A stretch of 64,000 nt of DNA from Microbaculum sp051390635 (lineage in GTDB: Bacteria > Pseudomonadota > Alphaproteobacteria > Rhizobiales > Tepidamorphaceae). The notes below the pieces were generated by a model. It was given only the letters and a program-made list of their open reading frames with translations. It did no database searches and was not told the origin of the DNA. A program made the position numbers and the translations under genes. Shown piece by piece: positions 1 through 8,313 of this stretch. Location of the stretch: the NCBI RefSeq assembly GCF_051390635.1, contig NZ_JBPODT010000002.1, positions 62,001-126,000 of the forward strand, given 5' to 3'. How positions within the stretch are numbered: the stretch's first letter is position 1; each line of letters begins with the position of its first letter.

Positions 1-169
1 CCTTGTCCGGGCGTGGAACGACGGCGGTGACGCCGGTGCGCATGCGTTTCGCCGGATCGGTAAGCGTGGTGAACCCGACGCGGACACCGGGCACGTCGGT
101 GATGGCGTTGATGGGGCCCGGTGTGCCCGGAAAGGGCAGACCGAGGTCGCGGGCGCGGGGCTTCGACAT
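1..169 (-). CDS. P1 family peptidase (DmpA-type), N-terminal fragment
   Basis: Only the first 56 codons lie in the window; the gene runs off the left edge. The translated start carries PGPINAITDVPGVRVG, the N-terminal signature of the P1/DmpA family (L-aminopeptidase/D-esterase, beta-peptidyl aminopeptidase), Ntn hydrolases that self-cleave and remove N-terminal residues from peptides, amides or esters. The usual His after VRVG is Phe here. The start ATG is at 169 and no strong Shine-Dalgarno is visible. It is the last visible gene of a minus-strand series behind a LysR regulator, a cupin and a SnoaL-like gene. The family call is good from the motif, but substrate and catalytic residues are outside the window. 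Confidence 0.8.
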   Translation of the reverse strand, partial: MSKPRARDLGLPFPGTPGPINAITDVPGVRVGFTTLTDPAKRMRTGVTAVVPRPDK

Positions 170-211
170 GGTGGTCTCGTGCGGAGGGTGGGGCCGGCGT
201 TCGCCGGCCCG

Positions 212-637
212 TCAGACCCGTGACTTGCGATAGGAATCCTTCAAGGCAATCAGCGGCCCGTCGAAGGTGAACAGGTCGCAGCCGTCGACCTCGACGCGCG
301 TGCCGTCCGGTGCCGTGCCGACGAAGCGCCACTGCGAGAGGCCACGATCGCCGAAGACGTGGTGTCGGCCATTGGTCCATTGTGCGTCGGGAAAGCCCGC
401 GAAGATCCCGGCATAGCCCTTCCGTACCGCTTCGCGGCCCTCGAAGACCGTGCCGTCCGCGTCGGGGCCGCCCGAGGCGTGAAACGCGCAATTCTGCGCC
501 ATGCAGGCCATCAGGCCGTCGACGTCGTGTGCGTTCCAGGCCTCGATGAACCGGTCCAGCGTCTCGAGCCGTTCCCGGTGACGCGCCGTGTCGGCCGCCG
601 TTTTGCCCGAAGTGTCGCCCGGCGCCATCCCGATCAC
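212..637 (-). CDS. SnoaL/NTF2-fold small protein
   Basis: This is a 141-residue protein whose layout fits the SnoaL-like polyketide cyclase / NTF2 fold: an N-terminal helix pair (RLETLDRFIEAWNAHDVDGL), a hydrophobic barrel, and a GREAVRKGYAGIF segment followed by beta strands. Family members are usually isomerases, cyclases or dehydratases, or have no known activity, so no reaction is assigned. The GTG start at 637 overlaps the cupin stop by four bases (GTGA); an ATG at 628 is an alternative. Tight coupling to the cupin suggests both act on the same small molecule. Confidence 0.75.
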   Translation of the reverse strand: MIGMAPGDTSGKTAADTARHRERLETLDRFIEAWNAHDVDGLMACMAQNCAFHASGGPDADGTVFEGREAVRKGYAGIFAGFPDAQWTNGRHHVFGDRGLSQWRFVGTAPDGTRVEVDGCDLFTFDGPLIALKDSYRKSRV

Positions 638-927
638 CCCGTAATTTCGACTTCGAGAAATCGCATCTCGCCGGACCCGTCATTGACCACGTTGTGCTCG
701 ACGCCGACCTTGCGCGCATAGGGAATGCCCTCGGTCAGTTCGGCCGTCGTGGCGTTCCCGTCCGGCATCTCGATCAGCAGGCGTCCGCTCACCAGCGGCA
801 CCACCACATAGTCGTGTTCGTGCCGGTGCCAGCCCGTTTCGGCACCCGGCTCGAAGGCCCATTCGGTGGCCTTCACCCGGCCGTCGTCGATACGCACGGT
901 CGGCGTCGCCTTGGGTCTCTCGGTCAT
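634..927 (-). CDS. Small cupin-domain protein
   Basis: This is a 97-residue single-domain cupin. The metal-binding motif 1 is visible as TGWHRHEHDYVVVPLVSG at about residues 32-49, with His residues spaced as in cupin 1, and a second strand set ends in GVEHNVVNDG. Such mini-cupins are cytoplasmic metal-dependent enzymes or sensors. A good Shine-Dalgarno (GAGGAAG) precedes the ATG at 927. It sits directly downstream of the LysR gene on the same strand and is translationally coupled to the SnoaL-like gene, so it is probably part of the LysR regulon. Confidence 0.78.
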   Translation of the reverse strand: MTERPKATPTVRIDDGRVKATEWAFEPGAETGWHRHEHDYVVVPLVSGRLLIEMPDGNATTAELTEGIPYARKVGVEHNVVNDGSGEMRFLEVEITG

Positions 928-961
928 GTCGTCTTCCTCGATCGTTGCTTGCGGGAGGGGG

Positions 962-1882
962 CTAGTGGGTCAGGCCCGGTCCGCCGCCATTGAATGTCAG
1001 GCACATGAAATCATGGAACGCGCGGGCCGCCGGTGACAACTCCGCATCGCGTTTCCACGCAAGTCCCAAGTCCATGGAGGGGACGAGGTCATAGACATTG
1101 CGCGTTTCGATGCGCTGACCCTCCAGGGACCACGGCCGGTAGACCATGTCCGAGAGGATTGTGATGCCGGTGCCGTTGGCGACCATCGAGCGCACGGCTT
1201 CGACCGAGGACGTGCGGAAAATCGTCTTGGGACGAAAAGGTGTCTTCTCCCAATAGCGTTCGGCGGTCTGTTGGGCCTCGTCGACGGTCAGCATGACGTA
1301 GGGCTCCTGCGCCACATGCTCCAGCCGGATCTCCGGCATGCCCGCCATAGGGTGGTCGATCGGCAGCCACAGTCGCCGCCGCGAGCGGATCAACGTCTCG
1401 TGGTCGAGCGCCATCCGGTTTTCCAGGTTCGAGGTCAGGAGGACCGCGATATCGAGCCGGCCATCCATCAGCTCCTCCTCTATCGCCTCGCGCGGCGCCT
1501 CGCGCAGCTCGATGGTCGCCGCGGGATAGCTGCGCGAAAACCGCGCCTGGTGCTGCGGCATGAAGTAGCCGGCCACCGTATAGGTCACGCCTATGCGGAT
1601 GGGACCCTGCGCCTTGGTGGTCGAAACGCTGGGGACGCGCAGCGCCTCGTCGACGGACGCGATGATGTTGCGAGCGTGCTGCAGGAACCGGCTGCCCTCG
1701 AAGGTCAGCGTAACGCCGTTGGGATGGCGGTCGAACAGGCGTGTGCCGAGGCGCAGCTCGAGTTGCTTGATCGCACCGGTTACCGCGGATTGCGAGACAT
1801 TCAGCTCGACGGCGGCGCGCGAAACCTGGCCGGTCTCCGCAGCGCCGACGAAGTAGCGCAATTGGCGCAAGGAAAGGGTCAT
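962..1882 (-). CDS. LysR-family transcriptional regulator
   Basis: This 306-residue protein has the LysR layout: an N-terminal winged helix-turn-helix (SLRQLRYFVGAAETGQVSRA, then LNVSQSAVTGAIKQLE) over about residues 4-60, and a periplasmic-binding-like effector domain from about residue 90. It is divergent from the ABC importer operon that starts at 2088, with 205 bp between them holding an ATC-N9-GAT inverted repeat. LysR regulators commonly activate the divergent operon in response to a pathway ligand, so the importer/Pxp cluster and the cupin-SnoaL-peptidase genes downstream are the likely targets. The effector is unknown. Confidence 0.93.
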   Translation of the reverse strand: MTLSLRQLRYFVGAAETGQVSRAAVELNVSQSAVTGAIKQLELRLGTRLFDRHPNGVTLTFEGSRFLQHARNIIASVDEALRVPSVSTTKAQGPIRIGVTYTVAGYFMPQHQARFSRSYPAATIELREAPREAIEEELMDGRLDIAVLLTSNLENRMALDHETLIRSRRRLWLPIDHPMAGMPEIRLEHVAQEPYVMLTVDEAQQTAERYWEKTPFRPKTIFRTSSVEAVRSMVANGTGITILSDMVYRPWSLEGQRIETRNVYDLVPSMDLGLAWKRDAELSPAARAFHDFMCLTFNGGGPGLTH

Positions 1883-1945
1883 CCAGTCGCCCCCGACTCA
1901 TCTCCAAAGTTGCACTTTTTCTGGCCTGCCCGAAAAAGCGGCATC

Positions 1946-1978
1946 GATATCGTGCAATGTATATCAGTTTTCGTGATA
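1946..1978. promoter_or_regulatory. Candidate LysR operator
   Basis: The lysR/importer intergenic region holds two overlapping inverted repeats: GATAT at 1946-1950 with ATATC at 1961-1965, and TATCA at 1962-1966 with TGATA at 1974-1978. The second contains ATC-N9-GAT (1963-1977), the usual T-N11-A core of LysR-type boxes. The stretch around it is clearly more AT-rich than the flanking genes. The position between divergent genes fits an autoregulatory and activation site; no binding data can be inferred. Confidence 0.5.
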
Positions 1979-2087
1979 CTGCAGCACAACATTTCCGATT
2001 TAACAATATCATGAACCTGCGCAAACATAGGCGTCGACCTTGCGGCTGCACCCTGCCGCACTATCCGGGTCCACTTGGGAGGTGTTC

Positions 2088-3158
2088 ATGAACCGCTATC
2101 TTCAAGGTGCCGCAGTTGCGGCCATCCTCGTCGGGGTCGCTGGTGCGGCGTCGGCGGCCGACTGGTTCCCTTATCCGGTTGAATCATGGGATCCGCCCTT
2201 CGACATGGCGAGCCCGCGAACCTCGGTCGAATACGTGCCGCTCAACAAGGCAAGCAAACCCTGGGAGCTGTGCGTCTCATTCCCGCACATGAAGGATGCC
2301 TACTGGCTCGGCGTCGATTACGGCGTTTCCGAAGAAGCCAAGCGTCTCGGCGTCAAGATGCAGCTCGTCGAAGCGGGCGGCTACACCGAGCTGCAGAAGC
2401 AGGTCTCCCAGATCGAGGACTGCGTGGCCGCCGGCGCCGACGCCGTCATCATCGGCGCGATCTCCTTCGACGGCCTCAACAACCTGGTTTCCGAGATCCG
2501 CAAGAAAGACATTCCCGTGATCGACGTGATCAACGGCATGTCCTCGCCGGAACTGTCGGCCAAGTCGCTCGTCTCCTTCGGCGAGATGGGCGCCAAGGCC
2601 GGTCAGTTCCTGGCCGAGGCGCATCCCGCCGGCTCCGATACGGTAAAGGTCGGCTGGTTCCCCGGCCCGGCAGGCGCCGGCTGGGTGGAGGCCGGCAACA
2701 CCGGCTTCATGGCCGCCGTGGACGGCAGTGCCGCCGAGGTCGTCGAGACCAAGTACGGCGACACCGGCAAGGAAGCCCAGTCCAAGCTGGTCGAGGATAC
2801 CCTCGAGGCCCATCCCGACCTCGACTATATCGTCGGCACGGCTGTGACCGCCGAAGCCGCCGTTCCGATCCTGCGCGACCGCGGCCTGACCGATCAGGTC
2901 AAGGTGCTGTCCTACTACTTCACGCCCGGCGTCGATCAGGGCATCCGGCGAGGCCAGATCCTCGCCGCCCCGACCGACTCCACCGTGATCCAGGGACGTA
3001 TCGCCGTCGATCAGGCGGTCCGCATCCTCGAAGGCAAGGACTACATGAAGCACGTCGGTCCGGCGCTCTATGTGGTCAGCCAGGACACGATCAAGGACTT
3101 CGATCCGTCCTCAACGCTCGCTCCGGACGGCTTCAAGCCGGTCTTCCGGGTCGAGTAG
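2088..3158 (+). CDS. TorT-like periplasmic sugar-type substrate-binding protein
   Basis: This 356-residue protein has a clear Sec signal peptide (MNRYLQGAAVAAILVGVAGA, ending ASA/AD). It has the periplasmic-binding type 1 fold seen in TorT and ribose-type binding proteins: FPHMKDAYWLGVDYGVSEEAKRLG near residue 65, then AGADAVIIGAISFDGL. It should capture the substrate for the ATPase and permease encoded just downstream. The ATG at 2088 is chosen over an earlier ATG at 2040 because a strong Shine-Dalgarno (GGGAGG, 2077-2082) precedes it and the signal peptide then begins at residue 1. Association with PxpABC suggests an amide or lactam ligand, but that is inference. Confidence 0.88.
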   Translation: MNRYLQGAAVAAILVGVAGAASAADWFPYPVESWDPPFDMASPRTSVEYVPLNKASKPWELCVSFPHMKDAYWLGVDYGVSEEAKRLGVKMQLVEAGGYTELQKQVSQIEDCVAAGADAVIIGAISFDGLNNLVSEIRKKDIPVIDVINGMSSPELSAKSLVSFGEMGAKAGQFLAEAHPAGSDTVKVGWFPGPAGAGWVEAGNTGFMAAVDGSAAEVVETKYGDTGKEAQSKLVEDTLEAHPDLDYIVGTAVTAEAAVPILRDRGLTDQVKVLSYYFTPGVDQGIRRGQILAAPTDSTVIQGRIAVDQAVRILEGKDYMKHVGPALYVVSQDTIKDFDPSSTLAPDGFKPVFRVE

Positions 3159-3195
3159 GTCGCGACCAGCCGCCGCGCACAGGGCCCGGTTCGCC

Positions 3196-4818
3196 ATGAA
3201 CACGGAAACACAGCGCGGCGGCCCCGCTACCGGGGCCGCCTCTTCCCCTGGGAACGAGAGGGGCCCCGCTACCGGGGCCGCCTCTTCCCCTGGGAACGAC
3301 AGGGGCCCCGCTTTCGGGGCCGCCCCTCTTCTCGAGACACGCGGGATAACCAAACAGTATCCCGGGGTGCTGGCACTCGACCGGGTCGATTTCGATCTGA
3401 ATCCGGGCGAGGTGCACATCCTGTTCGGGGAGAACGGGGCGGGCAAATCCACGTTGATCTCCATTCTCGCCGGCGTGCAGCCGCCGACGAGAGGCGAGGT
3501 CCGCTTTCGGGGCGAGAAGATCGAGCTCGAGTCCGTCCATCACGCGCGGGAACTCGGCATTTCGGCGGTGTTCCAGGAATTCTCGCTGGTGCCGCAGATG
3601 ACGGTCGAGGAAAACCTGTTCCTGGGAGCGGAGATCATGCGCGGCGGCGTCCTGGACAAGGCCGCCCTCCACCGCCGTGCCCAGGAGATCATCGACCGGC
3701 TCGGCTTCCCCTTGCGGCCCGGCGACCGGGTACAGCATCTGACCCGCGCCGAACAGCAGATGGTCGAGATCGCCAAGGCGTTCCGATCGGACCTGTCCGT
3801 CCTGATCCTCGACGAGCCGACCGCCTCGCTGACCGATCGCGAGACCGAGCAGCTCTTCGCCCTGATCGATCAGATCAAAGCCGAGGGCGTCGGGGTGGTC
3901 TACATCACCCATCGTATGCAGGAAATCCGCCGCATCGGCGACCGCATCACGGTGCTGCGCGACGGCCGCTATGTTGCGACGCTGGACGCCAAGACCGCGG
4001 GCGACGAAGAACTGGTCCGCCTGATGACCGGACGGGTCATCTCCGAGCTGTTCCCGACCATCCGGTTCGATCCCGGCGAGGAAAGGCTGCGCATCGATCA
4101 CTTGACCATGCCGAAGCATGCGGTGGTGGACGCCTCGCTCGCCGTCAGGAGCGGCGAAATCGTCGGCCTGGCCGGCCTCGTCGGCTCCGGCAAGTCCGAG
4201 ATCATGCGCGCCGCGTTCGGCGTCGACCCGGTCGCCTCCGGCAAAATTACTCTGAAGGGCGAGGACATAAGCGGTCTCTCTACTCGCGAGCGGATGAACC
4301 GCGGCCTGTTCTACATTCCCCCCGACAGGCGCGAGGAGGGGCTGATAATGATGCGCTCCTGCCGCGAAAACATGTCGCTGCCCTCGCTCGATCGCGCTCC
4401 GTTCGCCAAGGGGGGCTTGCTCGACCGCGTTGGCGAGGCGCGCAAGGCGGGCGAACTCGCCGACCGCATGAATCTGCAGCCGCGCCGCATCGAGCGCGCC
4501 GTCGACCATTTCTCCGGCGGCAACCAGCAGAAGGTGCTGCTTGCCAAATGCCTGACGCGGCCCGTCGACGTCTATGTCTTCGATGAGCCGACCGTCGGTG
4601 TCGATGTCGGTACGCGCGCGGCGATCTACGCCTTCATCCGCGACCTCTGCGAGGCCGGTGCCGCGGTGGTGCTTATCTCCTCGGATCTGCCCGAGATCCT
4701 GCACCTGACGAACCGCGTCTACGTGTTCTACCGCGGCCGGGTGATGGCCGAGGTCCATGGTGAGGACATCACCGAGGAAAACCTGCTCCAGCATTTCTTC
4801 GAAAGGGAGGCGGCGTAA
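3196..4818 (+). CDS. Sugar-type ABC transporter ATP-binding protein (RbsA-like, two nucleotide-binding domains)
   Basis: This 540-residue protein has two fused ABC domains. The first has Walker A GENGAGKST and Walker B VLILDEPTAS. The second has a degenerate Walker A (GLVGSGKSE), the signature FSGGNQQK and Walker B VYVFDEPTVG, as in RbsA/MglA ATPases. The first domain's signature is poor (HLTRAEQQ). It energises the permease whose ATG overlaps its stop (TAATG). Between the ATG at 3196 and the first conserved strand lie about 45 residues encoded by a 42-bp tandem repeat; no ATG, GTG or TTG is in frame after the repeat, so translation must run through it unless a rare start is used. The Shine-Dalgarno is weak. 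Confidence 0.88.
   Translation: MNTETQRGGPATGAASSPGNERGPATGAASSPGNDRGPAFGAAPLLETRGITKQYPGVLALDRVDFDLNPGEVHILFGENGAGKSTLISILAGVQPPTRGEVRFRGEKIELESVHHARELGISAVFQEFSLVPQMTVEENLFLGAEIMRGGVLDKAALHRRAQEIIDRLGFPLRPGDRVQHLTRAEQQMVEIAKAFRSDLSVLILDEPTASLTDRETEQLFALIDQIKAEGVGVVYITHRMQEIRRIGDRITVLRDGRYVATLDAKTAGDEELVRLMTGRVISELFPTIRFDPGEERLRIDHLTMPKHAVVDASLAVRSGEIVGLAGLVGSGKSEIMRAAFGVDPVASGKITLKGEDISGLSTRERMNRGLFYIPPDRREEGLIMMRSCRENMSLPSLDRAPFAKGGLLDRVGEARKAGELADRMNLQPRRIERAVDHFSGGNQQKVLLAKCLTRPVDVYVFDEPTVGVDVGTRAAIYAFIRDLCEAGAAVVLISSDLPEILHLTNRVYVFYRGRVMAEVHGEDITEENLLQHFFEREAA
3217..3324 (+). repeat. 42-bp tandem repeat of GC-rich hairpins, in frame in the ATPase 5' end
   Basis: There are about two and a half copies with an exact 42-bp period: GGCCCCG arms begin at 3220, 3262 and 3304. 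Each copy carries a hairpin. The first is a perfect 10-bp stem (GGCGGCCCCG / CGGGGCCGCC) with loop CTAC at 3217-3240, and the later ones have 7-bp or longer stems. Because 42 is a multiple of three, the repeat reads in frame as GPATGAASSPGNER, GPATGAASSPGNDR and GPAFGAAP. It lies just after the binding-protein gene, where attenuating hairpins are common in ABC operons. Confidence 0.9.
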
Positions 4819-5858
4819 TGGCCAGCCCCGAGACCGGAACCGATGCCGAAATCGCCGCGCCGAAGCGCGATCTCGCCTACTGGATGAAGTTCCTGTTCAT
4901 CCGCCTCGGCGTTCTGCCGTTCCTGCTGGTCATTGCGATCGTCATCTTCACGATGATGTCCGACAATTTCCTGTCGGCGCGAAATCTCACCAATGTCGTG
5001 CGCCAGTCCGTCTATCTGATGATCGTCTCGCTGGGCCAGATGTTCGCGCTTCTGACCGGCGGCTTCGACCTGTCGGTCGGCACCATCCTGGCGATCACCT
5101 CGGTCGTCGGCGCTTCGGTGATGGCGGCCATATACGCCACGATGCCGGATGCGGTCGTGCTTGCGATCGCGATCGGCGCTCTGGCCGGTATCGCCGCCGG
5201 TGTCGCCGTCGGCGTCTGCAACGGTATCGGCGTCGCGGTGTTCGGCGTCTCGCCCTTCATCATGACGCTCGGCATGTCCTCCGTCGGCTTCGGCATCGCG
5301 CTGTTCCTGACCGGCGGCGTTCCGGTCTACGGCATGCCCGTCGAGTTCGGCGAGTTCTTCGGCTTCGGAAAACTGCTCGGCGTGCCGGTCCCGATCTACA
5401 TCGCCGCGCTCTTGGCGCTGGTTACCTTCTTCTTCGTCAACTGGACCCGTCAGGGCCGCTACTTCTATGCCGTCGGCGGCAACGAGAAGGCCGCGCGCCT
5501 GTCCGGCATCAACACGCGGATGACGCTGTTCATCACCTACGTGCTGACGGCGCTGCTCGCCGGCATCGCCGGCATGCTGCTGACCGCCCGCCTCGATACC
5601 GGCGAGGCCAATATCGGCGCGTCGATGCCGCTCGAATCCATCGCCGCCTGCGTCATCGCTGGCGTCTCGCTGCGCGGCGGCGTCGGCCGGGTCGAGAACG
5701 TGGTGCTGGGCGCGCTGTTCATCGTGCTGGTGCAGAACGGCATGAACCTGGCGCGCATCGAATCCTATCTCCAGATGGTCGTGCTCGGCGCGTTGTTGAT
5801 CCTGGCGGTGATCGCCGACCAGATCCGTCTTCGGTATCTCGCCGGATCCCGGGACTGA
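4818..5858 (+). CDS. Sugar-type ABC transporter permease (RbsC-like)
   Basis: This 346-residue integral membrane protein has about eight to ten hydrophobic segments and the family motif LTGGFDLSVGTILAITSVVGA near residue 80, plus RQSVYLMIVSLGQMFALLTGG before it. It forms the transmembrane channel for the preceding ATPase and binding protein. The ATG overlaps the ATPase stop by one base, so the two are translationally coupled. The substrate class cannot be set from the permease, since this family carries pentoses, autoinducer-2, nucleosides and other small solutes. Confidence 0.9.
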   Translation: MASPETGTDAEIAAPKRDLAYWMKFLFIRLGVLPFLLVIAIVIFTMMSDNFLSARNLTNVVRQSVYLMIVSLGQMFALLTGGFDLSVGTILAITSVVGASVMAAIYATMPDAVVLAIAIGALAGIAAGVAVGVCNGIGVAVFGVSPFIMTLGMSSVGFGIALFLTGGVPVYGMPVEFGEFFGFGKLLGVPVPIYIAALLALVTFFFVNWTRQGRYFYAVGGNEKAARLSGINTRMTLFITYVLTALLAGIAGMLLTARLDTGEANIGASMPLESIAACVIAGVSLRGGVGRVENVVLGALFIVLVQNGMNLARIESYLQMVVLGALLILAVIADQIRLRYLAGSRD

Positions 5859-5901
5859 AATGACGGATGAGAAAGCGGGTCTTAAGGGAGGCCACAAACC
5901 T

Positions 5902-6630
5902 ATGACGTTCTTGAACTGCGACATGGGCGAGAGCTTCGGGCTCTACCGGATGGGCGACGACGAGGCGCTGATGCCACTGATTTCGGCCGCCAACGTTGCC
6001 TGCGGTTTTCACGCGTCCGACTTCAACCACATCCCCAAGACGGTGCGGCTGGCGAAGAAGCACGGCGTCAAGGTTGGCGCCCATCCCTCGCTGCCCGACC
6101 TGCAGGGGTTCGGTCGGCGCGAAATGACGATGCCGCGCGACGAGCTGGCCAACTGCCTGATCTACCAGATCGGCGCGTTGAAGGGCTTCCTCGACGCCGA
6201 GGGCATGCCGCTCAACCATATCAAGCCGCACGGAGCGCTCTACGGCATGGCCGCGCGGATGGAGGATGTGGCGCATGCGGTCTGCGATGCCGCGGACATC
6301 TACAACTTACCGATCATGGGCATGATCGAGACCTGCCACGAGAAGGTCTATACCGCGCGCGGTCATGTCTTCATCGCCGAGTACTATGCCGACCTCTACT
6401 ATAACAGTCAGGGCAAGCTGCTCATCACCCGCGAGCACGATCCTGTCGATCCGCAGGATGCGGCCGAGCGCGCGATACGTGCTGTTCGGGAAGGGGTGAC
6501 GAAATCGGTCGACGGCAACGACATCCCGGTGCGCGCCGACGCGATCTGCGTCCACTCCGATACGCCGAACGCCGTCGAGGTTGCCAGGGCCGTGCGCGAC
6601 GCGGTCGCGCCCTATCTCGAGGCGGCCTGA
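5902..6630 (+). CDS. pxpA: 5-oxoprolinase subunit A (LamB/YcsF family)
   Basis: This 242-residue protein starts with FLNCDMGESFGLYRMGDDEA, the LamB/YcsF signature, and contains NVACGFHASD and NHIKPHGALYG with conserved His and Asp residues. In E. coli and Bacillus, PxpA with PxpB and PxpC hydrolyses 5-oxo-L-proline to glutamate using ATP. The start at 5902 is chosen because AAGGGAGG lies about 11 bp upstream; an earlier in-frame ATG at 5860 would add 14 residues not typical of the family. It is separated from pxpB and pxpC by a biotin carrier and a biotin carboxylase, an arrangement that suggests a biotin-linked variant. Confidence 0.92.
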   Translation: MTFLNCDMGESFGLYRMGDDEALMPLISAANVACGFHASDFNHIPKTVRLAKKHGVKVGAHPSLPDLQGFGRREMTMPRDELANCLIYQIGALKGFLDAEGMPLNHIKPHGALYGMAARMEDVAHAVCDAADIYNLPIMGMIETCHEKVYTARGHVFIAEYYADLYYNSQGKLLITREHDPVDPQDAAERAIRAVREGVTKSVDGNDIPVRADAICVHSDTPNAVEVARAVRDAVAPYLEAA

Positions 6631-6681
6631 GCGACGGCGAGCCTTACGGACAATTCAAACGAAATAGAGAGACGGGATATC

Positions 6682-6921
6682 ATGAGCACCGAAATCCTCT
6701 CCCCGCTGCCGGGAACCTTCTATCGCAAGCCGGCGCCTGACCAGGCGTCCTACAAGGAAGCTGGCGACGCCGTCGCCAAGGGCGAGGTCATCGGCCTCGT
6801 CGAGGTCATGAAGACCTTCTACGAGGTCAAGGCCGACGCCGATGGCCAGATCGAGGCGTTCCTCGTCGAGAACGAGGACGCCGTTCAGGCCGGCCAGCCG
6901 CTGGCCAGGCTCAAGGGCTGA
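6682..6921 (+). CDS. Stand-alone biotin carboxyl carrier protein
   Basis: This 79-residue protein is almost only a biotinyl domain. VEVMKTF places the biotinylated lysine at residue 44 of 79, with Gly-rich turns on each side. It is much shorter than a typical AccB because the N-terminal linker and dimer region are absent. It would carry carboxybiotin from the biotin carboxylase encoded 12 bp downstream to a carboxyl acceptor enzyme, here presumably the PxpB/PxpC pair. A biotin ligase elsewhere must modify it. Confidence 0.92.
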   Translation: MSTEILSPLPGTFYRKPAPDQASYKEAGDAVAKGEVIGLVEVMKTFYEVKADADGQIEAFLVENEDAVQAGQPLARLKG

Positions 6922-6933
6922 GACGGACCGCCA

Positions 6934-8295
6934 ATGGCCATTCGCAAGCTGCTAGTCGCCAACCGCGGTGAAATCGCCGTGCGGATCATCCGTGCGGCAC
7001 GTGATCTCGGCATTCGCACGGTCCAGGCGCACAGCGAAGCCGATACTGCTTCGCTGGCGGTGCAACTCGCCGATTCCGCCGTCAACATCGGGCCGGCCCA
7101 GGCGCCGAAGTCGTACCTGAACATCGAGGCGATCGTGGAGGCGGCGAAGGCGAGCGGCGCCGACGCCGTGCATCCCGGCTATGGCTTTCTGGCCGAAAGC
7201 CCGCACTTCGCCGACGCCGTCGAAGCGGCCGGGCTGACCTTCATCGGACCACGCGGCGACACGATCCGGATGATGGGCGACAAGGTGGCCGCCCGCGCCG
7301 CCGCGGCGTTGGCCGGCGTGCCGACGGTGCCCGGCAGCGACGGGCGCATCGACGACTTCGCCGATGCGGAAGCGCTCGCCGGGACGATCGGATATCCGGT
7401 GATGATCAAGGCCGCCGCCGGCGGCGGTGGTCGCGGAATCCGCATTGCTCACGACCCGAAGGAGTTGGCGCATTTCTTCCAGCTGGCCCAGACCGAGGCC
7501 CGCTCGGCCTTCGGCGATGGCGGGCTTTACGTGGAAAAGGTTATCGAGCAGGCGCGCCATATCGAGGTGCAGGTCCTCGGCGACGGTACCAACGTCGTCC
7601 ATTGCTTCGAGCGCGAATGCTCGTTGCAGCGACGCCGCCAGAAGGTGTGGGAGGAGGCGCCGTCGGCCGCCTTGTCCGAGGACGCCCGCCAACGGCTGTG
7701 CGACTCCGCCGTCGCATTGGCGCAATCGGTCAAATATCGCGGCGCCGGCACGCTGGAATATCTGTACGACGATGCCAGCGGCGACTTCTATTTCATCGAA
7801 ATGAACACCCGCATCCAGGTCGAGCATCCGGTGACCGAGTGGATCACCGGGGTCGATCTCGTCGGCGAGATGCTGAGGATCGCAGGCGGCGAGCCGCTGC
7901 GTCTCAGGCAGCAGGACGTCACCCGGCGCGGCCACGCCATCGAGGTGCGTATCAACGCCGAGGATCCGTCCAACGACTTCATGCCGTTCCCGGGCGTCGT
8001 CGGCGGCCTGCGCATTCCCGGCGGACCGGGCGTGCGCTTCGACACCATGCTCTACCAGGGCTACGCCATTCCGCCCTTCTACGACTCGCTGCTGGGAAAA
8101 TTGATCGTCTGGGGCGAGGATCGCGAGCGCGCCATCGTTCGGATGAAACGGGCGCTCGGCGAACTGGAGGTTGCCGGCGTCAAGACGACCATTCCGTTGT
8201 ACGTCGCGCTGGCCCGCGATCCGGACGTCCGTGCCAACGCGGTGCACACCCGCTGGCTCGAGCATTGGCTCGAGTCCAACGCATCCCGACTTTAG
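6934..8295 (+). CDS. Biotin carboxylase (AccC-like)
   Basis: This 453-residue ATP-grasp enzyme carboxylates biotin on a carrier protein using ATP and bicarbonate. The N-terminal domain reads RKLLVANRGEIAVRIIRAAR. The glycine-rich ATP loop (AAAGGGGRGIRI) lies near residue 160, and the catalytic block MNTRIQVEHPVTEW near residue 290. Length and order match AccC. Its place between a mini-carrier and pxpB/pxpC, not beside accB/fabF-type genes, suggests it serves a dedicated carboxylase and not fatty-acid synthesis. The start at 6934 is 12 bp after the carrier stop. Confidence 0.95.
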   Translation: MAIRKLLVANRGEIAVRIIRAARDLGIRTVQAHSEADTASLAVQLADSAVNIGPAQAPKSYLNIEAIVEAAKASGADAVHPGYGFLAESPHFADAVEAAGLTFIGPRGDTIRMMGDKVAARAAAALAGVPTVPGSDGRIDDFADAEALAGTIGYPVMIKAAAGGGGRGIRIAHDPKELAHFFQLAQTEARSAFGDGGLYVEKVIEQARHIEVQVLGDGTNVVHCFERECSLQRRRQKVWEEAPSAALSEDARQRLCDSAVALAQSVKYRGAGTLEYLYDDASGDFYFIEMNTRIQVEHPVTEWITGVDLVGEMLRIAGGEPLRLRQQDVTRRGHAIEVRINAEDPSNDFMPFPGVVGGLRIPGGPGVRFDTMLYQGYAIPPFYDSLLGKLIVWGEDRERAIVRMKRALGELEVAGVKTTIPLYVALARDPDVRANAVHTRWLEHWLESNASRL

Positions 8296-8313
8296 AGGGG
8301 GAGTTAGCCAAAG

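Noticed and set aside
3217..3324. A CRISPR array
   Set aside because: The repeat units are contiguous with no unique spacers and are translated in frame, so it is a tandem repeat.
3133..4794. A 553-residue antisense frame over the sugar-type ATPase
   Set aside because: The plus-strand frame has both Walker motifs and the ABC signature; the antisense product is low-complexity.
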